Source: an uncultured Succinatimonas sp.
GTDB taxonomy: Bacteria; Pseudomonadota; Gammaproteobacteria; Enterobacterales; Succinivibrionaceae
DNA: 12,831 nucleotides
Reading direction: 5' to 3'
NCBI GenBank assembly: GCA_900548485.1
Contig: URKL01000023.1
Span: 1 to 12,831 of the forward strand
The notes under the pieces are model-generated. The model saw only the letters and a list, made by a program, of their open reading frames with translations, ran no database searches and had not been told where the DNA came from. Positions 5,285 through 12,831 of this stretch are shown piece after piece (within the stretch, counting starts at the first letter, position 1; every line of letters begins with the position of its first letter). A program made the translations under genes and the position numbers.

Positions 5285-6526
5285 ATGAGAGCAGTTAATT
5301 TTTCCAAAAGCGTTCATTTTGCGTTTTTGGCGCTGACAGCCGCACTCATATATGCTGTCAGTAATGGCATTCGCGTAAATTTAGGTTTATTGATCGATCC
5401 TTTAAGTACAAACTCTGGTATTTCTTATGCTTTTATAAGTTTTATCCTGGCCTCAGGACAATTTATCTATGGTTTATCCCAACCATTTTTTGGTTTTTTA
5501 GCCATAAGATACTCCTATAAGGATGTATTACTCTTAGGTTGTGCTATGTTAGCTATAGGGCTTATAGGTACAGCTTACTCAAGTTCTAGCATAGCTATGT
5601 TTATCTTTTTGGGAGTATTTTTCTATGCCTCTACCGGAGCTTTATGCTTTGGTTTAGTTTTAAGCTGCGCAAGCCCACTTATGAGCGAGCGCCAAGCTGT
5701 AATATTTTCCGGAATTTTAAATACTGCAGCTGGTGTTGGAAGCTCAATTTTCTCACCAGCCTTTACCTTACTTTTAGATGGATTTAGCGTAAGTACAACA
5801 CTTTTAATCTTAACGTTACCGATTTTAATTTTAATTCCTATTTCCATCTATATTGGCAAGTTAAATAATTCTCTAAAAAAGCTTGATGCCGTTAAGAGCC
5901 TTCCTATAAAAAGCGTCTTACGTCAAGCCTTAGGGGACAAAAGCTATCAAATCATGCTTATAAGTTTTGCTATTTGTGGCTTTCACATGGGAATTATTTT
6001 TACCCACTTATATTCAGAATTTATACATTTAGGTTTAAGTAGTACCACAGCAACTCTTGCCTATACGATATTAGGTTTAGCTATTGCTATCGGAGCCTTC
6101 TTATGTGGTATTGCATGTATTAGATATAGTTCAGCTAATGTTTTAGGCTTTTTATATGTAGCGCGAGCTCTGATCGTTTTAGCTTATATCTTCCTATTAC
6201 CCAAAAATGATTTTTCCGCAATTTTATTTGCCTTTGGATTAGGTTTGACTTGTGATGCGACCGTAGCTCCCACATCAATCTTAGTCAACGCACGTTTTGG
6301 TCCTGAAAAATTAGCTGTTCTATTTGGACTTGTATATATTTCACATCAAGCAGGATGTTTTATCAGTGCCTCTTTAGGAGGTTACTTTGTAAAAAGCTTT
6401 AATTCCTATGAGTTAATTTGGGTAATAGATATTAGCTTGTGTTTATTAGCATCGCTCTTATGCTTAAGCTTAAATCGTCATCCTAAAGAGAAAATTACGT
6501 TTACCCCTAAGACCATTAATGCTTAA
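5285..6526 (+). CDS. MFS transporter, 12 transmembrane segments
   Basis: A 413-residue major facilitator with about twelve hydrophobic spans, the first beginning around residue 8 and the last ending some 15 residues before the C-terminus. The GILNTAAGVGSSIFSPA segment in the fifth span resembles the glycine-rich motif of monocarboxylate/oxalate-formate-type (OFA/MCT-like) and related anion carriers. An organic anion is therefore a plausible but unproven substrate. Start choice: the in-frame ATG at 5273 would place the Shine-Dalgarno site TGGAG (5274-5278) inside the coding region. The ATG at 5285 lies six bases after it and is preferred, giving MRAVNFSK as N-terminus. It is divergent from lysR, which probably controls it. 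It is the only plus-strand gene in the window, and a long hairpin follows 6 bp past its stop. Confidence 0.9.
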   Translation: MRAVNFSKSVHFAFLALTAALIYAVSNGIRVNLGLLIDPLSTNSGISYAFISFILASGQFIYGLSQPFFGFLAIRYSYKDVLLLGCAMLAIGLIGTAYSSSSIAMFIFLGVFFYASTGALCFGLVLSCASPLMSERQAVIFSGILNTAAGVGSSIFSPAFTLLLDGFSVSTTLLILTLPILILIPISIYIGKLNNSLKKLDAVKSLPIKSVLRQALGDKSYQIMLISFAICGFHMGIIFTHLYSEFIHLGLSSTTATLAYTILGLAIAIGAFLCGIACIRYSSANVLGFLYVARALIVLAYIFLLPKNDFSAILFAFGLGLTCDATVAPTSILVNARFGPEKLAVLFGLVYISHQAGCFISASLGGYFVKSFNSYELIWVIDISLCLLASLLCLSLNRHPKEKITFTPKTINA

Positions 6527-6532
6527 AAGACG

Positions 6533-6603
6533 TTTATCAAATTTTGGGCACACAAAACCTGGTACTTCAGTGCGAGGATGTAGTGTGCCTAAATTTTGAT
6601 AAA
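6533..6603. repeat. 71-nt near-perfect long hairpin between convergent genes
   Basis: Arms 6533-6553 and 6583-6603 form a 21-bp stem with one T-T mismatch and one G-T wobble. Inside the loop, CCTGGTAC and GTGCGAGG pair again (one mismatch, one wobble) around a TTCA tetraloop. The whole stretch therefore folds into one rod. It sits between the convergent MFS and nicotinate phosphoribosyltransferase genes, so a bidirectional terminator is possible. However, no T-run follows either side directly, unlike normal intrinsic terminators. The structure is better described as a palindromic element of unknown type. Confidence 0.7.
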
Positions 6604-6640
6604 TAACAGAGATATAAAAATTCTCTATTATCGGCCTTTT

Positions 6641-8095
6641 TTAGAATTTATTTTGGCACAAAAGTCCATTTTTTAAAGAATAATAATCAGGACTCATATC
6701 CAAATAATGCTTATGAGGATTTTCAAAACGTTGCTCCTCAGGCCAAATTTCATTTTCAAGCTGATATTTAACAAAATCCCTAATCTGCTTTAATGAAGGC
6801 AATTCTTCAACTAACTTACCATCTTTAATAATAAGCTTCTGTAAAGACTTTATCTTACAATCACTAAAACTACGCTTTTTCCAAGGCTTATGCGGATCTA
6901 CATATTGATAAGGCTTAGAGAAATCAGGCTCTTCTCCGGCTTTAGTTAATAAATCTGCTATAGCATGACCTTCAACATCATAAACGCGATATACATTCTT
7001 TCGACCTGGATTGGTAATTTTTTCAAATGTATCAGAGACCTTTATTCTTGGGATATAAACATCGCCTTCTTCTACAGCTGACATCTTATAAACGCAACCA
7101 AAAACAGGATCGCTCTTAGCTGTAATCAAACGCTCGCCTACACCAAAAATATCAATGCAACCGTCCTGATGATCTAAAATTGAGGAGATAGTGTACTCAT
7201 CTAAACTATTTGAAGCTATGATTTTGCAATCATTTAAACCGGCCTCATCTAAAGCTGCACGTACTCTCTTAGAGAGATAAGCCAAATCACCTGAGTCAAT
7301 ACGTACACCTAAAAGACGTTTTCCTTTAGGCAATAATACTTCTTTTGCAACTCTAATAGCATTTGGCACACCTGAATGCATGACATCATAGGTATCAATT
7401 AAGAATTGACAATTATCAGGATAGAGTTCTGCGTAATGCTTAAAAGCCTCGTACTCATCTTGATAATACATAACCCAACTATGAGCCATGGTGCCAGAAA
7501 CCGGAATACCAAACATTTTTCCAGCTAATAAAGTTGCAGTACCAAAGGCTCCTCCAATATAGGCAGCTCTTGCGCCATAAACAGCCGCATCCATATTATG
7601 GGCTCGACGAGCACCAAAGTCAGAAACAACTCTACCCTTTGCAGCTTTGACAATACGTTGAGCTTTAGTAGCAATTAAAGATTGATGATTGATTTGCGCT
7701 AAAATCGCCGTCTCGATTAATTGAGCATCAATAAGCGGGGCATATACAGTGATTATCGGCTCATTAGGGTACATAATCGTACCCTCAGGAAAGGCATATA
7801 CATCGCCACGAAAACGATAATTCTTAAGATAATTTAAAAATTCATCAGCAAAAATGCCTAAGGACTCAAAATATTCAATATCATCGTCCTCAAAATGCAT
7901 ATTTTCAATATAATCAACAATCTGCTCTAAACCAGCAAAAATTGCAAAACCACCATGATCTGGATTTTGTCTATAAAAAACATCAAAGGTAACTTTGCGT
8001 TGAAATGCATTTGGATCTGCAAAATAACCATTTGCCATAGTCATCTCGTAAAGATCCATCATCATGGATAAATTACGTTTATCAAACTGAGACAT
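6641..8095 (-). CDS. pncB: Nicotinate phosphoribosyltransferase
   Basis: A 484-residue nicotinate phosphoribosyltransferase, which joins nicotinate and PRPP (with ATP hydrolysis) to make nicotinate mononucleotide in the Preiss-Handler NAD salvage pathway, in the cytosol. Family marks are DLYEMTMANGYF at 14-25, SDFGARRAHN at 158-167, the phospho-accepting histidine in GTMAHSW (His205), VRIDSGDLA at 264-272 and FGVGERL at 317-323. The length matches the long form (about 485-490 residues) common in Firmicutes and some anaerobes, not the roughly 400-residue E. coli PncB. The ATG follows GAGGAT at good spacing. It lies 68 bp downstream of the methyltransferase gene on the same strand. Two palindromes in that gap could be operators. 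I see nothing to suggest a defence role. Confidence 0.96.
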   Translation of the reverse strand: MSQFDKRNLSMMMDLYEMTMANGYFADPNAFQRKVTFDVFYRQNPDHGGFAIFAGLEQIVDYIENMHFEDDDIEYFESLGIFADEFLNYLKNYRFRGDVYAFPEGTIMYPNEPIITVYAPLIDAQLIETAILAQINHQSLIATKAQRIVKAAKGRVVSDFGARRAHNMDAAVYGARAAYIGGAFGTATLLAGKMFGIPVSGTMAHSWVMYYQDEYEAFKHYAELYPDNCQFLIDTYDVMHSGVPNAIRVAKEVLLPKGKRLLGVRIDSGDLAYLSKRVRAALDEAGLNDCKIIASNSLDEYTISSILDHQDGCIDIFGVGERLITAKSDPVFGCVYKMSAVEEGDVYIPRIKVSDTFEKITNPGRKNVYRVYDVEGHAIADLLTKAGEEPDFSKPYQYVDPHKPWKKRSFSDCKIKSLQKLIIKDGKLVEELPSLKQIRDFVKYQLENEIWPEEQRFENPHKHYLDMSPDYYSLKNGLLCQNKF

Positions 8096-8106
8096 AAAAC
8101 ATCCTC

Positions 8107-8149
8107 AGACAATTTGTCTTGATAAAAACCTCAATTCGCTTATATAAGC
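8107..8149 (-). promoter_or_regulatory. Two palindromes in front of pncB, possible operators
   Basis: AGACAA-T-TTGTCT (8107-8119) is a perfect 6-bp palindrome around one base and directly abuts the pncB Shine-Dalgarno site. GCTTATATAAGC (8138-8149) is a perfect 12-bp palindrome slightly upstream, overlapping the 10-bp palindrome CTAAATTTAG (8149-8158). Neither matches the NadR, NiaR or NrtR boxes I know. Regulation of NAD salvage at this point is inference. Confidence 0.3.
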
Positions 8150-8163
8150 TAAATTTAGAAGCT

Positions 8164-10317
8164 TTATTTTAATTTTATATTTTTTGACTTTAAGGTGTGT
8201 TTGATCACCTGTCGTTGCTCTTTATTCAACTTATAAAGCTTCATAATTTCTTCATCAAGCTTCTTATAGAGAGGCTCAGCATCTGATGTAGTCGCCAATA
8301 ACTCATCAACCATATCAATAATAGGTTGTTGTTCGTCTCTATTGATAAGCGGAATAGGAATCTGCTCTAAGTGAGAGCGCAATAATTTCAAAGCATTATA
8401 ATGCTTAACTAAAAAATAAGATGCAACGCTCGAATTTAAAATAGCCAAAACATATTTAATATCTAAGCCTTTAATCTTAGGAATCAATATATTGCAACTA
8501 TTTAAAGACAAAGTTTGCTTATCATCATAAGTAAAGACCGGTACATCACAAATAAAACGATATAAGAGCTTTTCTTTAGCACGATAAATATCTGTTGGTG
8601 CGGTCTGTTGGAACTGCTCTGGAGTATATTTAATATAATTACCATCAGGCTTAATTCCATATTTACGGATCTCACTACCTTTTAAGATTATCTCGCATCC
8701 CTCAAAAGGCTCTTGCTTAACAAAGGCTTGATTATTACCAGTCACAATACCTAATGCAAAACGAGCATTGCCTTTTAAGTAAGCTACAGGGGAGATAGTC
8801 TCAATATGTGTCAAACAATCAGTATCATAATCTGAAGCATGGAAACTCAAATTATGTTCATTAAAGACACGCTCCTCTTTAATTACAAAGCTCTCTTTAT
8901 TTTGCTTAATGCTACAACCTAAAACCTCACCGTGAAAACCTGTTTGTACACCTAATAAAATAGCCGGACATTGTACGCCATCAAAAGCATTGCCAAGAAA
9001 ATTTACAAATCTAAAAGCACAATTTTCCAATAAAATTGCTCTTAATTTAGCATGGGTTGCTACATTTAAAAGCGCCTCTGGCAATACTAAGGCTAACAAG
9101 CCTTTATCTTTAAGCATAGCTAAAGCTCGCTCTACGAATAAAGACGATGATTCAATAGATTTGCCCTGTGCGGTGACAAAGCGTTTTTTATAAGATTGAC
9201 GCTCTTTTTGGGTAAAATTACCACCCCAAGGAGGATTACCAATAACAATATCAAATTTATGCTTAAAGCCTGAGGTCAAACTATTACCAATAATTACTCG
9301 TTTACGTAATTGATCGGCTGTTTGCTCTGGAGCCTGTAGAGCTAAATTAATTCTAGTTAAATATACAGAGGTTTCATCTGTATCTTCACCGTAAAGTTTT
9401 TCGCAATCATAGCCTAAAGAAGCTAGTGACAATAAGAAATTACCACTACCACAACAAGGATCGCAAATAAGTTTGTCTTTAAGATCGCCATTAAAAGTTT
9501 TAATACTAAAGATTAATTCTTTAACTATTGATAAAGGTGTGTAATAAGAACCTTTTTTCTTACGCAAAGCTAGATCTTTAAAAGAAACATATACAAGGCC
9601 TAAACTATCCTCGCCCTTTACATATTTAAGTTCTAAGTTTAAAGCTTCTTTTAAAGCATCAAATTCATCTAAAGTAGGAATTTTATTTTCTAAAAGATCT
9701 TCAATTAACGCTCTAAATTCAACATCAAATAATGAGGATAAGAAATCGCAGAGAACAAAAGGCTTTTTAAAGCCATAATTATGACGTGCATAAAACTGCT
9801 GAACTGCAAAGTTAGCTAAAACAATTAATAATTCACGACGTGTGGTAACTACATTAAGATCTAATAATCGTTCAACAACTCTTTGATTTTCTATAGTTTC
9901 AATATAATCCTTATAGACTACCTTGCCGTTAAGGCGACTTTTATTGCGACGACTTTTAAGTTGTGACGATGACTCTGAATTTATATCAGCAGCAATTTTT
10001 TTAGCATAAGCTTTAGAAAAATACTGACCATCAACATCATATTGAAGTTTACCAAGTCTCAGCCAAATCTTAGCTGTATCCTCAGAAATAGACAAATATT
10101 GCGCTAACTTACTTACAGTAAGCGCATCTGAAGGCTTAGCATTTGCAGTAGTTTTACGTCTAGCGTCGGCTGGTTTTTCTAGATTGTCAGGGATAAGCCA
10201 AACACCCTTTTCAATCTTTGCTCCTTCAAGACGTCCATTTTCACAAAGTATCTGAACACGTCTTTCAGATAACTTAAACTTTTTTGCAGTCTCTTTTACA
10301 GAAATATAATTTGCCAC
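8164..10317 (-). CDS. HTH-fused Eco57I/TaqI-type DNA adenine-N6 methyltransferase
   Basis: A 717-residue predicted N6-adenine DNA methyltransferase. Residues 4-45 (ISVKETAKKF, SERRVQILCENGRLEGA, WLIP) form an excisionase/MerR-like helix-turn-helix; residues 66-110 look like a second one. The catalytic domain has the YTP motif at 259-261 (in KKKGSYYTP), the SAM-binding motif I DPCCGSGNF at 286-294, an acidic GEDTDE at 310-315 and catalytic NPPW at 361-364. A TaqI-like target-recognition region follows, starting near GIVTGNNQAF at 523-532. No PD-(D/E)xK nuclease is visible in front of the methylase as in type IIG enzymes, and no restriction gene is adjacent. It therefore appears to be a solitary methyltransferase. 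The start is GTG at 10315-10317, supported by AAGGAG 6 bp upstream. A sigma-70 promoter lies just before it. It could act in epigenetic control or be an orphaned restriction partner. Confidence 0.9.
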   Translation of the reverse strand: MANYISVKETAKKFKLSERRVQILCENGRLEGAKIEKGVWLIPDNLEKPADARRKTTANAKPSDALTVSKLAQYLSISEDTAKIWLRLGKLQYDVDGQYFSKAYAKKIAADINSESSSQLKSRRNKSRLNGKVVYKDYIETIENQRVVERLLDLNVVTTRRELLIVLANFAVQQFYARHNYGFKKPFVLCDFLSSLFDVEFRALIEDLLENKIPTLDEFDALKEALNLELKYVKGEDSLGLVYVSFKDLALRKKKGSYYTPLSIVKELIFSIKTFNGDLKDKLICDPCCGSGNFLLSLASLGYDCEKLYGEDTDETSVYLTRINLALQAPEQTADQLRKRVIIGNSLTSGFKHKFDIVIGNPPWGGNFTQKERQSYKKRFVTAQGKSIESSSLFVERALAMLKDKGLLALVLPEALLNVATHAKLRAILLENCAFRFVNFLGNAFDGVQCPAILLGVQTGFHGEVLGCSIKQNKESFVIKEERVFNEHNLSFHASDYDTDCLTHIETISPVAYLKGNARFALGIVTGNNQAFVKQEPFEGCEIILKGSEIRKYGIKPDGNYIKYTPEQFQQTAPTDIYRAKEKLLYRFICDVPVFTYDDKQTLSLNSCNILIPKIKGLDIKYVLAILNSSVASYFLVKHYNALKLLRSHLEQIPIPLINRDEQQPIIDMVDELLATTSDAEPLYKKLDEEIMKLYKLNKEQRQVIKHTLKSKNIKLK

Positions 10318-10340
10318 AGCGATCTCCTTTGCATGACAAT

Positions 10341-10369
10341 ATTATATTTTTATAAACGAATAATCACAA
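10341..10369 (-). promoter_or_regulatory. Sigma-70 promoter of the methyltransferase gene
   Basis: On the minus strand TTGTGA (10364-10369) and a perfect TATAAT (10341-10346) are separated by 17 bp. The -10 lies about 24 bp before the GTG start, leaving room for a short leader that carries AAGGAG. This makes the methyltransferase a separate transcription unit from the membrane protein gene upstream. Confidence 0.65.
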
Positions 10370-10427
10370 TATTAATAAGATAACAATGTATAAAAATTCT
10401 CGTTAATATTTTTATTAAAAAAAGATC

Positions 10428-12677
10428 TTATTTTAAATCAACAACTAGACATTTAGCTTTTTTTTCTTGCCCGCCAATCTTTAGATTATTTGAAATAATT
10501 TCTTGATTACACTTTAAAACTGCAAAATTTTTGTCTTGATAATATTTTGATTTATCTTGAGAAAAATAAAAACGTCTTGGAAGTTTTGCTTTTTCATGAT
10601 TAAAACTATCTTGAGGAAATAAAACCCTCAAATCTTGCTTTTCAGCGCTTAATAAATATCCTTTTTGATCTAATTTTTTAAGATAAAGCGTATGATATTT
10701 ACCATCATTACGCATAGTATTCTCATTATCAAAATCATATGCTAACACCATGTAATAGCCCATAAGTATGTCAATGGGATCTACAACCTCAAGTTTTGCA
10801 TAAACTAAAACTCCAGAATTTAAAATTTTATTGTCTTTGTAAAAATTAAAAGAAAAAAGTGAAATCGTAATAATCAATAAAGCTAAAGCTCCACAAAAAC
10901 TTTTAGAGACAGCTCCCCCGGCAAAAGTATAATTAAATTTAGCTCTATCCCACTTTTGTGAACTTAATAAACAATATATAGTTATCAATATAAGTGAGGT
11001 TAAGCCGCTCTTTTTAGACATTGTAATTAATACATCAGCATCATCTAAAACATAGATGGTAGCAAAATATAAGCTAACAGCCATCACTATTGCAGATATC
11101 TGCAAATTCTTACGTCCTTTTTCAGAAAATGAACCTTGCGAGAGCAGAATAATGCTAATACAAGCACTTTCAGGCCATATATATACCTGAAAGGCAAATA
11201 ATATAGCCACTAAAAAACGCTTATAATAAGGATTATCGTGATAAATAAAGAAAGCTAATGAACTAATTAATAAAATCTTTACAATTAAAAAAGACTCAAA
11301 ATTAACTTTCGTAAAAAATTCGCTATCAAAGCAATTGATTAAAAAAGAGCTCCACACTAAAGGGAAAAAGACAAAAGATAAAATTTTATTAAATTTAAAC
11401 TTTGGCAATTTAAGTAAAAAAGCCACTAAAAGTAAAAATACAAACTGAATATCTAAATAAAACTTTATCTCAAAACAAAATAGATGAAGCAAGACAAGCG
11501 CTATAAAAAATAACAGTTTTAATCTATAAACACAGGTAAGAAGAAATAAGATTAAACTTATACATAACAAATTACTTTTTATATCAACATCTTGATTATA
11601 AAAGAAAATTATAGAAGCACCGAGTGTACCAAAAATAGCTCCTATCATGCTTAATAATAAAGAATCCTGATGTTTATATAAAAGCCATAATCCAAAAGCA
11701 AAAGATAAAATTAAAAGAGTAATACCTGAAATTAAAAAATTACCATTAGTGTATAAAAATATAAAATAAAGCAAATTTAATAATATAAAAAAACTAGCTC
11801 CAAGCTTTGCAAATAAAATCAAAGCTCCATGTGTATTTAAAGGTACAATTTTATTAATTAATCCTAATGCTAATATATTGATAAATAGTAATAAAAATAC
11901 AGAAATGAAATATTGCAAACTAAATAAGAATGCAAAATTTAAAATAATTAAAGATCCTATAACTGCGCATATATTTGCTGAAGCTTGAACTTTTACATGG
12001 TATTTCTTAAATAAGACAGGCATAGCTAAAAAGGCAAAAATAACCATTATCCCAAAAGTTTGGGCAGCAAATTTTTCAAAGATAAATGAATCTATAGAGA
12101 TAGCTGTAGCAGCCATACTTATAGCTAGAAAACGACACAAAATAGCTAAAGCTTGACCTAATTTTTGCTCTTGAAAAAATATCTGAGCTATCAGCATAAA
12201 GATAAAGCTATAAACAATGGAAGGCAAAACTGATGAAGATACTTGAAGATAAAAAAAATCAAAATAATTATATGTAAGTAAAAATACTCCCGCTCCACCA
12301 CATATATAAGTCATAAAAGCACATAGCGGACTTTTTAGAATAAAGAGCCAAGGCATTTGTAATAAAGCCCAAATACAAAACAGCTCCTCACTACCAGCTC
12401 CTGAAATAAAGCTCTGTCCATGGATCACCATAAAAATGCCCATAGAGAGAAAATGAATAATTGCCGCAAGAGAGGTATGCAGATCTAAAAGACCTTGCTT
12501 TATGCGCAGGCTTAAATAAATACCACTTAATATTACTAGTGACAAAAAGAATGCAAAACGTAGCGATATCGACCACGTTAACCACTGAGAGGCTACAAAT
12601 AAAAAGACAGCAGAGGTCATAAAAATAGCACTTAAAAGACCAAAACTCTTTTTAAGTACCAAGGCATGACTAAACAT
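10428..12677 (-). CDS. Large polytopic membrane protein: DUF2157-like region plus GDYXXLXY-like C-terminal domain
   Basis: A 749-residue inner-membrane protein with roughly twenty hydrophobic spans from the N-terminus to about residue 605. The first ones (FGLLSAIFMTSAVFLFVASQ, then an Arg/Phe-rich helix pair) resemble DUF2157 proteins. After the last span comes a soluble tail of about 120 residues. It opens with VVDPIDILMGYYMVLAYD, a close match to the GDYXXLXY domain (D-P-x-D-x-L-x-G-D-Y-x-x-L-x-Y), although the Asp of GDY is Tyr here. In other bacteria DUF2157/DUF4401 and GDYXXLXY usually occur as separate neighbouring genes; here they are one chain. Function is unknown. Start: the frame extends to a TTG at 12695, but GGGAGAGG (12683-12690) lies five bases before the ATG at 12675-12677, which is preferred. 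Composition is even more AT-rich than its neighbours, as expected for Phe/Leu/Ile-rich helices. Confidence 0.83.
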   Translation of the reverse strand: MFSHALVLKKSFGLLSAIFMTSAVFLFVASQWLTWSISLRFAFFLSLVILSGIYLSLRIKQGLLDLHTSLAAIIHFLSMGIFMVIHGQSFISGAGSEELFCIWALLQMPWLFILKSPLCAFMTYICGGAGVFLLTYNYFDFFYLQVSSSVLPSIVYSFIFMLIAQIFFQEQKLGQALAILCRFLAISMAATAISIDSFIFEKFAAQTFGIMVIFAFLAMPVLFKKYHVKVQASANICAVIGSLIILNFAFLFSLQYFISVFLLLFINILALGLINKIVPLNTHGALILFAKLGASFFILLNLLYFIFLYTNGNFLISGITLLILSFAFGLWLLYKHQDSLLLSMIGAIFGTLGASIIFFYNQDVDIKSNLLCISLILFLLTCVYRLKLLFFIALVLLHLFCFEIKFYLDIQFVFLLLVAFLLKLPKFKFNKILSFVFFPLVWSSFLINCFDSEFFTKVNFESFLIVKILLISSLAFFIYHDNPYYKRFLVAILFAFQVYIWPESACISIILLSQGSFSEKGRKNLQISAIVMAVSLYFATIYVLDDADVLITMSKKSGLTSLILITIYCLLSSQKWDRAKFNYTFAGGAVSKSFCGALALLIITISLFSFNFYKDNKILNSGVLVYAKLEVVDPIDILMGYYMVLAYDFDNENTMRNDGKYHTLYLKKLDQKGYLLSAEKQDLRVLFPQDSFNHEKAKLPRRFYFSQDKSKYYQDKNFAVLKCNQEIISNNLKIGGQEKKAKCLVVDLK

Positions 12678-12707
12678 AAAAACCTCTCCCAACAATTAAT
12701 CTATATG

Positions 12708-12736
12708 ATTATAGGTTTAGTTACAGAGGGTAAAAA
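12708..12736 (-). promoter_or_regulatory. Candidate promoter of the membrane protein gene
   Basis: A perfect TATAAT on the minus strand (12708-12713) lies about 30 bp before the ATG. Seventeen bases upstream is TTTTTA (12731-12736), a poor -35. The -10 and its distance to the start are good; the -35 is weak, so this is a moderate call. Confidence 0.45.
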
Positions 12737-12821
12737 AGCAAATAACTTTAACAAAAACTTTATTTAATCACTGTTATTATATTGATTTAAAATTATTTTT
12801 TACAAAATAGTTGAGTTTGAC

Positions 12822-12831
12822 AGATCGGAAG
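12822..12831 (+). other. Illumina adapter remnant at the contig end
   Basis: The final ten bases, AGATCGGAAG, are identical to the first ten of the Illumina TruSeq adapter. Their position exactly at the end points to untrimmed adapter rather than genomic DNA. Genomic sequence should be taken to end at about 12821. Confidence 0.85.

Noticed and set aside
5623..5847. Minus-strand frame inside the MFS gene
   Set aside because: Antisense to membrane-spanning segments; composition reflects the opposite strand.
8990..9193. Plus-strand frame inside the methyltransferase gene
   Set aside because: Antisense to conserved catalytic-domain sequence; simple shadow.
6641..10317. Methyltransferase beside a phosphoribosyltransferase of NAD metabolism, as a possible NAD-linked defence system
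   Set aside because: The enzyme is an ordinary full-length nicotinate phosphoribosyltransferase with its own ribosome binding site. Known NAD-restoring phage systems use a nicotinamide-type enzyme and other partners that are absent here.
10403..10418. Small inverted repeat TTAATA/TATTAA as a terminator of the membrane protein gene
   Set aside because: All A/T stem of six pairs, too weak to call in such AT-rich sequence.
12391..12585. Second minus-strand frame within the large membrane protein gene
   Set aside because: Overlaps the hydrophobic N-terminal region in another frame and has no ribosome binding site.

Overview
The window is AT-rich and almost certainly a complete short contig. It opens inside what looks like the right end of an IS200/IS605-type transposon, and its last ten bases match the start of the Illumina TruSeq adapter. 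The organism looks like a Gram-negative, host-associated anaerobe, most likely a gammaproteobacterium; Succinivibrionaceae would fit. That placement rests on protein style, a lipobox lipoprotein of the HslJ/META type and AT-rich base use. No rRNA or other marker gene is present, so it is tentative.

Layout, left to right. (1) 1-31: right-end hairpin of an IS200/IS605-type element. (2) 38-2852, minus strand: a tight cluster of three NAD(P)-dependent oxidoreductases of different families (Gfo/Idh/MocA, beta-hydroxyacid dehydrogenase, D-2-hydroxyacid dehydrogenase). (3) 2853-3170: a non-coding stretch with a perfect 21-bp inverted repeat and two hairpins that probably terminate the next gene. (4) 3171-3936, minus: a small Dabb-domain protein and a META/HslJ-like lipoprotein. 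(5) 3937-4286: the decayed 3' end of a tnpB gene with its right-end hairpin. (6) 4287-6526: a LysR regulator divergent from an MFS transporter, with a T-N11-A palindrome between them. (7) 6533-6603: a long, near-perfect hairpin between convergent genes. (8) 6641-8095, minus: nicotinate phosphoribosyltransferase. (9) 8164-10317, minus: an Eco57I/TaqI-type adenine methyltransferase with two N-terminal helix-turn-helix modules and no visible nuclease. (10) 10428-12677, minus: a very large membrane protein combining a DUF2157-like region with a C-terminal GDYXXLXY-like domain.

The first three genes probably act together on a hydroxy or sugar acid, in an order the sequence does not reveal. LysR and the MFS carrier form a classical divergent regulator/transporter pair. 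Nicotinate phosphoribosyltransferase is NAD salvage housekeeping. The less ordinary parts are the HTH-fused solitary methyltransferase, the decayed tnpB tail whose in-frame stops lie partly in the arms of a perfect hairpin, the second IS right end at the contig edge, and two unexplained inverted-repeat structures. No CRISPR array, tRNA or rRNA was seen.
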